The notes beneath the pieces were generated by a model. It saw only the letters and a program-made list of their open reading frames with translations, ran no database searches and was not told the origin of the DNA. Positions 37,109 through 46,885 of a stretch of 64,000 bases of DNA are shown here, one piece after another (within the stretch, counting starts at the first letter, position 1; each line of letters begins with the position of its first letter). Where the stretch lies: positions 421,671 through 485,670 of the forward strand of contig SCFE01000027.1 in NCBI GenBank assembly GCA_004352715.1. Reading direction: 5' to 3'. A program made the position numbers and the translations under genes. The DNA comes from Hofstenia miamia. Lineage: Eukaryota > Xenacoelomorpha > Acoela.

Positions 37109-38722
37109 TTGCGTTTGACTTTAAAAAAATTTCAAAATTTTTCTTTTCCAACTATAAGCATTGATGGAATAGCTTCAAAAGTTGGTCGATTGCTAGATGC
37201 TGCTTATAAAATCAACAAAATCCCAAAAAACAGAAGAAATGAAGGTTTTTTAAACAAAATGAAACAGTTTGATGCTATGTTTGACGTATGTCCATGCGAC
37301 TGTTACGATAAGGGTAAGAGACGAGCCGAATGTAGATGCACGATCAGAATACCTGTAGAAGAATGGCAGGCTTTTGTAGGACAGAAAGAAAGAAAAAATC
37401 AATTAGGCAGTATAGATAGGCAAAGGACAGGAACAATAAGAAGAACGGAAGAGAGACAAGAGAAACTGGCAAAAAGAAAATTATTATTACAGGAGGAGCC
37501 CTCAACATCATCTGGCATATACTCCGAAGAATTTAGTTTTGAAGAAATGGAAATTGATGAAAGTGCCGATGGAGAATTTATAGCCGACATTGAGCTGAAA
37601 GATAACGTCCAAAACCGATATAGCTATAATAAACTAGCTATAACAGCTGATAGATTCCGTGTCAGTTGCAGAGCCGCCGCTGCCATAGTCAATGCAGCAC
37701 TTGAAGATATGGGTATTTTAAACGAGTCCAATATGTTAGATAGAAAAAAAATAGAAAGAGAAAGAAATAGAGTTGGCAAAAAGAATTTGGTTAAAACAAA
37801 GGCAGAAAACAAAAACATGATTTGTATAGGATTTGATGGAAGGAAAGATGAGACGGCTACAAAGGATGGAAATGTGAAAGAAGAACATTATACTATTGTT
37901 AAAGAACCAGGGAGTAGCTACATAGACCATCTTACAGTAGACAGCGGGACATCCCGATGCATAACTAACGAGATTTTAACAATGCTGCATGATTCTGAAA
38001 GCTTTGAAACGTTGCAGGCAGTTATATGTGACGGTACTCCTGTTAACACAGGAAGAGTAGGAGGAATCATAAAGTTGCTCGAAATCGAGCTAGAAAGGCC
38101 ACTTCAATGGTTTATATGCCTTTTGCATATGAACGAATTGCCATTCAGGCATATCTTTGAATACATAGATGGAAGGACAACAGGTCCAGAAACTATTAAA
38201 GGTGAGGTGGGGAATAAAATAAAGCAATTTACAATAAAAATTCAACCCATAAATTTTCGGATTATTCATGGGAAAGTATCAGAACTTTCAAGAGAGGTAA
38301 GAGGCGAGCTAAGTTCTGATCAGAAATACTTGCATGATATATGCATTTCTGTACAAAAAGGATACATAGAGAATAGTTTGGCTTTGAAAAGTCCAGGCAA
38401 CATCCACCATGCACGTTGGCTAACAAGGGCTAACCGCATAATGAGACTCTATGTCTGTACAAAAGATCCAAGTCAAGAGTTGAAAGATCTTGTTGAAATC
38501 ATTTTGAACTGTTACGCTCCAGGTTGGTTTTATATCAAACAACACCCAAATGCAACGGAAGGAGCAGTCAATTTTTGGTTTTTATCAAATTTAATAAGAC
38601 ACTCAAAGTCTCCATACAAACAAATAATGCAAAAAGTCTTGCTCAACAACAGTTTTTTTGCTTTTCCGGAAAACATACCTCTTTCAATGATTACAGATAC
38701 CAGAAAACATNCCTTGCAGTAA
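37109..38722 (+). CDS. Transposase-like protein with CxC clusters and hAT-like RNase-H layout
   Basis: The longest ORF here, about 537 codons. It opens at a TTG, not an ATG, so the real start is upstream (see 36903). Visible motifs: cysteines CPCDC at 61-65 and CRC at 75-77, a possible metal site; an acidic linker at 135-165; IGFDGRKD at 240-247; CDGTPVNTG at 308-316; CLLHMNEL at 337-344; and HHARWLTRANR at 433-443. The D-motif, second D-motif, C/H block and RW block occur in the order expected of hAT-type RNase-H-fold transposases. The overall pattern recalls an uncharacterised multi-copy protein family of arthropods and other invertebrates; this is memory, not a search. It ends prematurely after ENIPLSMITDTRKH at an ambiguous base (38711); family-like residues (LPSRNFGNKKYL, then PCHAQ) follow in other frames to about 38850. 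Probably a recently inactivated transposon gene. Confidence 0.6.
   Translation: MRLTLKKFQNFSFPTISIDGIASKVGRLLDAAYKINKIPKNRRNEGFLNKMKQFDAMFDVCPCDCYDKGKRRAECRCTIRIPVEEWQAFVGQKERKNQLGSIDRQRTGTIRRTEERQEKLAKRKLLLQEEPSTSSGIYSEEFSFEEMEIDESADGEFIADIELKDNVQNRYSYNKLAITADRFRVSCRAAAAIVNAALEDMGILNESNMLDRKKIERERNRVGKKNLVKTKAENKNMICIGFDGRKDETATKDGNVKEEHYTIVKEPGSSYIDHLTVDSGTSRCITNEILTMLHDSESFETLQAVICDGTPVNTGRVGGIIKLLEIELERPLQWFICLLHMNELPFRHIFEYIDGRTTGPETIKGEVGNKIKQFTIKIQPINFRIIHGKVSELSREVRGELSSDQKYLHDICISVQKGYIENSLALKSPGNIHHARWLTRANRIMRLYVCTKDPSQELKDLVEIILNCYAPGWFYIKQHPNATEGAVNFWFLSNLIRHSKSPYKQIMQKVLLNNSFFAFPENIPLSMITDTRKHXLQ
38711..38711. other. Single ambiguous base
   Basis: One N inside the 3' end of the 537-codon ORF. 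The stop follows three codons later, so the true base or an indel here decides whether the frame continues. Confidence 0.95.
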
Positions 38723-38852
38723 CAAATAAGTGAAATCCATGTGCTACCATCTAGAAACTTTGGAAATAAAAAATACTTGGAGAAATAAATATTAGTAGTG
38801 TTCTGAATCCCCTGCCATGCACAGTTAAGCAAAATAAAATTTTGACCCCCCT

Positions 38853-38853
38853 A

Positions 38854-38890
<37 letters not shown>
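38853..38890. repeat. (TA)n microsatellite at the Tc1 insertion site
   Basis: TA repeat with one interruption (tg). The Tc1 element begins immediately after it; its TA target lies in the run. Confidence 0.95.
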
Positions 38891-38892
<2 letters not shown>

Positions 38893-40254
38893 GTACTGGT
38901 CAAAAGTTTGGGAACAGTAACCTGTCTAAAGCGTGTTTTATGCTATTTCCTGGAAGCTTCGTAAAATTCCTGGAATTCCCAATTTTTTCTTAGAATTTAC
39001 AACAGATTCATTTAGCCAATCAAATTAACACAACCTTAAATTTACACACAATACATTTTCACTGAAAAAGCACTATCATTATAGTTTGAAATATGGTCCG
39101 TCTTAGTGAAATTTCACCAACAAAGAGTGCTCAAATTTATATCTTGTACGAGGAGGGTTACAATTATCGCGCTATAGGTGTTAGAATGGGCGTGTCGGCA
39201 TCTTCGGTATCCAGAAGTGTTACTCGCTATCAACAACTTCTAAAATTTTCCTCTCGCAAGCGGTCTGGAAGACCAAAAGTGACAACCTCTCCGACTGACT
39301 GTCTCATTCACCCTTACGTCGTCAAACAACCATTCTCTTGATCTGCTGAAGTCAAAACAAATCTAGGTGTGGTAGTGCAGACTGTATCAACACGCACCAT
39401 TAGGCGTCGATTGAATACTACTTTGACCTTCCATCGTGCAAACTGGCAGCCAAACCCCGATTGTCTTCAAAGAACATTCGAGACCGGTTGCGCTTCTGCT
39501 GGCAATACCAACACTACACTACTGAGATGTGGCATCAAGTAATGTTTAGTGACGAATCCAAGATTTGCCAGTTTACATCATACCAGCCACAAGAAACCAA
39601 AGATTCAACACACGTTACACTCAACAAACTGTCTGCTCAGCACCTTCTGTGATGATTTGGGGTTCTATAACTGCGAATGAGCGTGCTGGTCTGCATTTTG
39701 TTCCTCACAACGAGACAGTCACAGCCAAGGCCTACCTCAAAATAATTCAAGAGAAAGTTCCCACGTTTATACAGGTTCGCGGAACATCTTTACTACAGCA
39801 ATTGGGTGCTCCTTGCCACAGCGCCAAAGTTGTGAAACCGTGGATTGCATCACAAGACTTTCAACTGCTTGAGAACTGGCCGGAAAACTCCCCAGACCTC
39901 AACATCATTGAAAATTGCTGGCATCATATCAAAAATTGTCTGAGGAAGTGCCAATGGACATCACTCGACGATCTGAAGGAGCAAATTAAAGTGGTATGTT
40001 GCACAGGGATTACTGATTATTATTGTACAAAGCTGGTCGAGTCAATGTCAAATCGCATTGCTGCGTGTTTGGCTAATAATGGCGGACATGCAAAATATTA
40101 GTGAGTTTTTCTAAATTAACTATTTACTTTCTACACGGTGTTATTATATTGTTTCTATATTGTGTTATTATATTATTTCTACATTGCGTTTTTTAGTGTA
40201 AAATACAAAAATTTCTAAATTTGGAAAGTGTTCACAAACTTTTGGCCAGTACTG
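38891..40254 (+). mobile_element. Tc1-like DNA transposon, 1,364 bp, both ends present
   Basis: The left end is cagtactggtcaaaagtttg and the reverse complement of the right end is cagtactggccaaaagtttg, matching for about 27 bp with three mismatches. TA dinucleotides flank both sides (38889-38890 and 40255-40256), as expected for Tc1/mariner. The start cagt-ctgg-caaaa resembles the classical Tc1 end. The transposase inside is broken, so the copy is not autonomous. Confidence 0.93.
39093..40101 (+). pseudogene. Inactivated Tc1-like transposase
   Basis: Three frames carry one protein. 39093-39341 gives the N-terminal helix-turn-helix DNA-binding region (starts MVRLSEISPTKSAQI; YRAIGVRMGVSASSVSR; then KRSGRPKVTT) and ends at TGA 39339-39341. 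A second frame around 39461-39560 gives WHQVMFSDESK with the first catalytic Asp. A third, 39565-40101, gives VMIWGSI, QQLGAPCHSAK and ENWPENSPDLNIIENCW, with the third catalytic residue (E) in the IEN motif. In Tc1 enzymes the second motif is QQDGAPxH; here the catalytic Asp is Leu, so even a frame-corrected product should be dead. The family's DD34E arrangement and roughly 340-residue length fit. Confidence 0.9.
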
Positions 40255-40388
40255 TATATATATAATCCGTAATTCAGTGGCAGGAAGTTGGGTAATATTT
40301 GAATAAGCTAAATAGTAACCACATTATATACCAATGTTTCATTTCTAAAAAGTTAACTTGAAATGACCTGGCCTTGAGCTGTTACATG
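40255..40388. repeat. Tc1 flank duplicated at 59.6 kb
   Basis: From the end of Tc1 to about 40388 (ending gagctgttacatg) the sequence is almost identical to 59631-59766. The homology therefore continues 130 bp past the transposon end, which marks a segmental duplication or a larger repeat that contained the Tc1 copy. Confidence 0.85.
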
Positions 40389-40824
40389 TTTCGTTTTCCA
40401 CCAAAATTTCTCAGGAGTAAAGCGGTGCTGCTGCCGCCAGCAACTGCATTTCCAACTCCGCCACTGACAAATCAGATTGTCGTCAATCTGCGTTAATTTT
40501 ACGGATATTAGATGGAAAAAATCTTTGTCATTTTCTCGACTGCTGTATCCTTGTGAAAGAGTATAGTCTGTATCTGGATTGCTTTTATATTCCCAAAGTC
40601 CAGCATCTCTGTGACAATGTTCAGATATCAACTCTTTGCAATTTTACGTATTTTGTTGAATAATGCAATATTTCAATTTTTCACCAGTTTTTTAAATGTG
40701 GTGAAAATGCTGCTGAGAAGTTTTTGATTTTAGACCACTGCCAAAATATACGGGTGTAAATGGGACACTTAGTATGCAATATTATAATTATCATTGTATA
40801 CTTAGCTTCTGCTTAGCTTTACAA
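40389..40824. other. No firm feature
   Basis: Contains a 92-codon minus-strand frame (40353-40631) that starts MISEHCHRDAGLWEY and ends inside the duplicated flank. It is GC-richer than its surroundings (ctgctgccgccagcaac) but I do not recognise it. It might be a fragment of a larger mobile element. Confidence 0.35.
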
Positions 40825-41310
40825 ATTAACCTTAAACTGCTAAGTTATGCTTAAATTCACAAACAATTTTGTCCACATTTTCAAACAATTTTCTTCAAGT
40901 TTCTTAGGGAACTTGTAAATTCTGGATTTACCCACATCTACGAGTAAGTATACTTCCCTATTATCAGTGGAATGTCCCAGGTCAGGTTTAAACGATTTTC
41001 ATAGGTTAAATCAAAATTTTTTGATAAAAATGATAAAATTAAAAAATAAGGTGACAAAATTGCACTTTTTAGGGTCTACTTTTTCAAAATTTTTAAAAAT
41101 TTCTCGGGGTTTCGCTCCGCCTTTGGTCTCCACAAGAAATTCCCCCTCCCCGTCAGAAAATCATGGGTACGCCCCCTGCCTATAATGGTGAAAATTTGTG
41201 AAAAATAATCAACTATCTTACAATAAAAAATTCTGATGTCTTAAGAAAAATTTTAAATACTTCCACATTTACAGTTCAGATAATAATGCGGTATAATGAT
41301 CATGAGAACA
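40825..41310. repeat. Dispersed repeat D2, copy b, carrying an insertion
   Basis: Collinear with 585-830: attcacaaacaattttgtcc, then a tacttccct block, then (after a 214-bp insertion) atggtgaaaatttgtg and ataatgcggtataatg. The empty copy near 710 confirms that the middle is an insertion. Confidence 0.65.
40965..41178. mobile_element. hAT-type MITE, 214 bp, with near-perfect 8-bp duplication
   Basis: The left end is cagtggaatgtcccagg and the reverse complement of the right end is cagggggcgtacccatg, imperfect inverted repeats of the CAG type. The flanks are cctattat (40957-40964) and cctataat (41179-41186), one mismatch in eight. The interior includes ggggtttcgctccgcc and a C-rich stretch typical of small transposon derivatives; it is non-coding. 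The empty site is seen in repeat D2 copy a. Confidence 0.75.
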
Positions 41311-42780
41311 ATAACTAACGTAAAAATTTTAATTTCTGTAGGTAGAGCGCCCACGTTTCATTGAGTTGCGCCGCACACAAAATCCGAAGTTGTGATGCGC
41401 ATGTATGGGCACGGAAATGATGGCAAGTTAAATGCGTTGTAGAAGGTGCTAGCTATCTTTATAATGCAATGGGTTTATTAAGGACCATCAAAGATTCATT
41501 TAAGTCAGCCATTCTTTTGTTGCACTTCTCAAATATTTTTTCGTGTAATTTATGTTGTCAAGGCTCTTTATTTGTGAGAACTTTAACGTACGAAAGTCAT
41601 TTTTCAGCAAAAGCTTACAGATCTACATTGATCTGTGTCATTAGTAAAGATCTTCAAAATATCAGGAGAGAGTTGGCTACATGTTAAAGTACATGAAAAT
41701 ATTAACTGTTGTCAATGGAAAATACGTTTTTTCAAAAAATTTCAACTTCATCCCACACCTAGTGTTCAGATAAAAAAGCAGTCTGAACTACATTGTTTTC
41801 TGCGACTAGACCAGTCAAGTTCCATTCAGGTGTGCTTGAGAAACGTCCGATTTCGGAGCATCAATTTTTTATCCAAACAAAAGTGTGTTCAGATTTTAGA
41901 TATATTTATTTTTAGTGAATCATTTGTGTCTAAAATTTTTAATTGAATCCATCAAAAATTATAAAAATTTAATGTTCAATCAATTTTACTTTAATCTCCC
42001 AGCCATTCAATAAAAAATATTGCAAATTGATATACATATATGTTGTTTCCTTAGCAAAAATTTATATTTGCATATACAGAAACACAATATTGGGTTATAT
42101 TAATGTTTCTAAGTCATATTTGTATAAGTATTTATGCTACCTTAGCTAAAATTTGAAGCCAATTTTGAGGTCATTTTTTAATAAATTAATGTCAATTTAT
42201 TAGAATTAAATTAGAATGACTTAAGATGGGTATTTACGTGCGATATTAAATAACACACATAAAAAACCATTATTGCTTTGAAATACAAAAAACTCTGAAT
42301 ATACAACAAGGAATTGTCGAATTTACGTGTATGTACGTTTTTCTTTCTCCTTTTTTAAAGTTTATACTAAAACTGTCATGAAGTTTGCATTTTGTTCAAT
42401 GCTTATGAAGTAAAGATATCTTCATCTTAACGCATTATTCGGTTTTCACAATGATTCAAGTAGTGACGATTGAATTCATTCAATAATGTAAGGTATTTTT
42501 CATTTTAAAAAGTTAATATTACTAACTTTTTTTCATGTGATTACAAAATAATATACAAATTTCACAATGTTTTTACACGTTTAACATTTTTGCTAACAAA
42601 AATTTAAATTAGACATGATGAAAATCAATTTTTAAAGGAGAATTATTTCTAACCACACATCAATCTGATAGCATCTTAGAGAAAATAAATCCAAAAAACA
42701 AAACTTAAAACATTACAAAATCTAAGGTCAATTTCTTCTTTCACATTATTTGATTAATAAACTTTTTTTGGAATATAATT
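41311..42780. other. No recognisable feature (1.5 kb)
   Basis: AT-rich except 41340-41430. Frames of 72 and 103 codons at 41469-41946 are not recognised and have no strong splice or start context. Confidence 0.45.
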
Positions 42781-42799
42781 TGTAGATTTCTGCATTTAG

Positions 42800-43192
42800 A
42801 AACGTAAAGTTGAGGTGTATGCAAAGTCAAAACGTTATGCAAAACCAATATTTGTCAATTGTGTTAAAAAATGTACTATTGAAACCATACAAAAAGGAAA
42901 CACTTCAGATGTATTAAAACCCGTAGCAATACACCAAAATCTGATGCTAAATCTAGCAATAAATATACATATTTTAGACTCTCTAATCGTGGAAAAATGC
43001 TTGGAAATCCGAAATATATTGGCATTCTCTCCAATGCTATGTCTTACAAACTCTAACAAGATCAGATTTATTTTTAAAAATTCTCAATCTCCATATGATT
43101 TTAAAACATTTAATAGGGAAATTAAGTTAAAATCCGGTTTTCCTAATTGCATATTGCGAGATATATATTTTATATGTGAATACAATGAGTAA
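42800..43192 (+). CDS. Candidate terminal exon of an unrecognised protein
   Basis: An open frame of about 130 codons follows a possible 3' splice site (ttctgcatttag, ending 42799) and runs KRKVEVYAKSKRYAKPIF through KCLEIRNILAFSPMLCLTN and FNREIKLKSGF to a stop at 43192. An AATAAA signal lies 360 bp downstream at 43553-43558. The frame is longer than most chance frames here but not impossibly so. No domain is recognised. Alternatives are a transposon remnant or chance. Confidence 0.35.
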   Translation, partial: KRKVEVYAKSKRYAKPIFVNCVKKCTIETIQKGNTSDVLKPVAIHQNLMLNLAINIHILDSLIVEKCLEIRNILAFSPMLCLTNSNKIRFIFKNSQSPYDFKTFNREIKLKSGFPNCILRDIYFICEYNE

Positions 43193-43552
43193 ATCACCTT
43201 GAAAGAATATTTATTTCATTTTATTAGTTTCTGATAATTGTAATTTAAGCTATTTATTTCTATATTTAGAAAATGCTCCAAAGTTTTTTTAATACCTAAT
43301 GTACAAAATGTAGTTTAAATCATTTAACAATTGCTGTTGTGTTTTTATAATCTCATAAGCAATTACAAGTATATATTAATTTAAGTTTTATGTACTATAT
43401 GTATGCTTAAAGTTATTTTATCTAGCTTTGTTGTTCATCTTCAATTTAAAAATTTTGCTTCTCTTCATGCAAACTGTTTACAACTATTTTTTTGTAAAAT
43501 CAATCAATTTAATCATTTTTGCATCAATGTATTTTTTTTATGAAAATGTGTA

Positions 43553-43558
43553 AATAAA
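43553..43558 (+). promoter_or_regulatory. Possible polyadenylation signal
   Basis: AATAAA in the context gtaaataaaaatgttttgtgag, downstream of the exon candidate ending at 43192 and followed by a T/G-rich stretch. Such hexamers are common in AT-rich DNA, so the support is positional only. Confidence 0.3.
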
Positions 43559-43789
43559 AATGTTTTGTGAGTTTCATGACATCTAATTGATTCGTTTTTG
43601 AGATGGCTTTATGTATTCATTTGCGATTATCAAAATTTACGAATTGACTGAAGAAAAATGTGAATGTTAATGCTTTCTCAATAATTATAAAGTTTTTGTT
43701 TAAAAATTCATAAACTATTAAACAACTGCAAGTACTATAACAATCATTGATTTGTAGAATGTCTAAAAATTTATATTTAAGGTAAATAT

Positions 43790-44272
43790 CCTAAAGGCAA
43801 ATAATTTTTTTCAAAAGGACAAAACAAATCATCACCAAAAGGCAAATTAAATATCCTAAAGGCAAATAATTTTTTTCGAAAGGATAAAACAAATCACCAA
43901 AAGGCAAATTAAATATCCCAAAGGCAAGTAATTTTTTTCGAAATGACAAAGCAAATCACCAAAAGGTAAATTAAATATCCCAAAGGCAAGTAATTTTTTT
44001 TGAAAGGACAAAGCAAATCACCAAAAGGCAAATTTAATGTCCCAAAGGCAAATAATTTTTTTCGAAAGGACAAAGCAAATCACCAAAAAGCAAATTGAAT
44101 ATCCCAAAGGCAAATGATTTTTTTCAAAAGGACAAAACAAATCACCAAAAAGAAAATTAAATATCCCAAAGACAAATAATTTTTTTTCAAAAGGACAAAA
44201 CAAATCACCAAAAGGAAAATTGAATATCCCAAAGGCAAATAATTTTTTTGAAAGGACAAAACAAACCATCAA
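43790..44272. repeat. Minisatellite, 62-bp unit, about 8 copies
   Basis: Units start at about 43790, 43855, 43917, 43979, 44041, 44103, 44165 and 44228, each with (cc)caaaggcaaataatttttttc, then aaaggacaaa, then caaatcaccaaaagg. The spacing is 65, then 62 five times, then 62-63. Copies differ by scattered substitutions. The 85-codon minus-strand frame over it is a by-product of the repeat period and not a gene. Confidence 0.95.
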
Positions 44273-46140
44273 CAAAAATGGAAAAAAGTTGGAAAAGGAA
44301 TGTAAGTCACAAAAGTGAAAAAACGTCTGAAAAAATGTAAGTCTACAAACATGTAAAAGTCATATACAGGGTATTTATTTAATTCTTAATATAAAAGAAA
44401 CCAATAAAATTTTAAAATTTAAGCAATTTCTTATAATATAAAATTTATATTTTTAAATGTTATGTATATATGTGTATCAATAAATGCTAACAACCAATTT
44501 ACAACACTAATAATAAAACATGTTATCAACAATCTTGAAACTTTTTTATTCTTGAATTCAACAAGAAAATCGTATTGAAAAATACTTATTTTATTTTTAC
44601 CAGAGACAGTGATTGATAAATTGTTTTACTTTATTATCATTTTAGTTTTGTAGCATCTTTCATTTACATAATTGTATAAATTGGGAAAAACATGTAATAA
44701 TTGAGATTGGTTTCCAACTTGTAAAAAAATTCTAGTATTATATAATTTGAAAGTGTTTTATTTAATTGTTAAAGTGATTTGGATTTCATGTTTGGTAGAT
44801 AACAATCTGTACAATTAGATACATTTTTGACATTTGAACAATAGATAAGAAATTATGTAATGCTAACAACTGTCTGTAGAGAGATGCAACTTTGTACACA
44901 CAGCAGTATAATGGAATTTTACTGTGTTTATATTTTGTTACATTCTAACAGTTGAACAATGCATATAGATAAAAACATAATGTTGACTCTACTAAAGCAT
45001 GAACTTTTAACACATAAGAATATACACAGCCAGCATAATGGAATTTCACATTGATGAAAGGCAACTACTCTGAAAGATTTCAAACATTTTCAGTAAGCTA
45101 CTTTTATAATTAAATCTCAGATATTGTTTTGATTCTTAACACTTTTTGCAGTATTATCTCTAGTTGTTTTACAGATATTTTGTTTAAAACAGAATCAATT
45201 TTATTTAAATAAATTGCTGCAAATTTGCAGTCCAATGTTAAATTAATTATATACTTTATCATAAATAGAAACATCATTTGTTTGTTAATACACATTTTTA
45301 ATTGAATTTGTTTAAACTTTTAATTGTCATGTGTTTTTGATTGTGAATGTCATCTCGTTTTTAATAATGATTTGTTTATTAACCATTAATTTAGATACTA
45401 CCATGTGAAATTCATAATGTGCAAATACACATTGCATTTGTTTGCTACAGAATTCCCTCAACAACAATGATGATAAACTAATACAATAAACAAATTTAAT
45501 AGTGTGATATTTATGGTCATTATAAGCAAAGTGTAGAATAAATTACATTTTTGTCTTATCTTAAACACATATGTGGGTTTTACCATGTACATTTATTAAA
45601 TATTAGAAATTGCAAGTTTTTGTATAAACTAGTTTTTGGTTTTTTCAAAAAATTATTTTGCTTTATTACTGAAATAAGCCATTGCACTTCTAATGAGTAT
45701 TATTATCTCTCTGATTCAAACCTTTGTTATTAAATTTTACTGAATAAAACAAGTATGTAAAATACACATATAAACTAAATTCATTTGGTATTTCCAATGT
45801 CATGAAATTTGTTGTGAAACCATTGTAGCTAATACTTAATCATTTTTATTTTCCTGTGTATTATTATTAATTTATCAAACATATTAACTAGTACATGTAG
45901 AATGCATCTGTGAAAGCATGTATTTATATTTTAAAAATTATTTTTACTTGGAAATATTTATTGATTAAAAAAGTTGTTATTTTGCAATTGACATGTGTTG
46001 TCTGTGAAATGTATTTATTACCCCTCAATATTAAAAAATTATTTGTTTGAAAATCCTTATTATGTAATTCCAAAAATGTAAATGAATAAAAAATTGGTTA
46101 CATTTTAAACATTTCTAATTTCATTGAATTTTGAAAATTA

Positions 46141-46315
46141 AATATATCACTTTGCCAAATTCCTAGCAATCAAAAATATAACTATGTCAAAAAATTATTA
46201 TGCTCAATTTAATATTTTCAAAAACATTTATTGTCTTCAATTATATCACTTTGCCAAAATCCTAGCAATCAAAAATAAAACTTTGTCAAAAATTAATTTG
46301 CTCAATTTAGTTTTG
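46141..46315. repeat. Two-copy direct repeat, about 102-bp spacing
   Basis: atatcactttgccaaa-tcctagcaatcaaaaata, then tttgtcaaaaa and gctcaattta, occurs at about 46144 and again at about 46245, with small differences. Confidence 0.8.
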
Positions 46316-46770
46316 TCAAAAATATTTCATTGCTCAATTGTGTCCAATAGAATAGCTTCATTTCTACATGGCAAATAGTCATGGGTGTTACAAGAACTTC
46401 AGGGTGTCCCATTGGGACGGGGTCTAGCCTGTCTCTTACTACTACTGAGAATGAGTAGGCAATGAAAAAAACTTGCATTATAGATGTGTATGAAAATAAC
46501 AGTGCTTGGAAATGCTTAACACATCATATTGGTATTACAATTTTTACAGGATTTATTAAGTCTGGCATTTATTTTATTAATACTTAATTGTGCTGTTTAT
46601 GCATGGATCTTATCCAAGGAAAAATACCATATACAATTGCAGAAAAGGAAATTGTATTTTAATAGTGTGAGGTCTTAGGTTTCATATATAGGTTAATTAG
46701 TTATTATATCAAATTTTAATGTCTATCACTCTCTTTTGTGTAAATTTTAAATATATTTTTTTGATTCTGC

Positions 46771-46885
46771 CAAATAGAATAACACTATTACCAAATAGAA
46801 TACAGTAAGTGCAAATAGAATGATATTAATGAAAATAGAATGGAGCTATAGCCATTTAGACTGACACTTGCCAAATAGAATGGGA
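46771..46885. repeat. Degenerate short tandem array, about 20-bp period
   Basis: The word caaatagaat or a near variant starts at 46771, 46792, 46812, 46832, 46853 (catttaga) and 46872, a steady spacing of 19-21 bp. The sequence between words is poorly conserved. Confidence 0.75.

Noticed and set aside
37399-37930. Minus-strand frames of 63-64 codons opposite the 537-codon ORF
   Set aside because: Shadows of the long plus-strand frame, with low-complexity Ser/Phe-rich translations.
40353-40631. 92-codon minus-strand frame ending in the duplicated Tc1 flank
   Set aside because: Composition is plausible, but no family, splice signals or conservation in the second copy beyond its last residues.
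44018-44275. 85-codon minus-strand frame with repeated FGDLFCPFEKK-like units
   Set aside because: It is the reverse translation of the 62-bp minisatellite; frame changes between units and no start or signal context.
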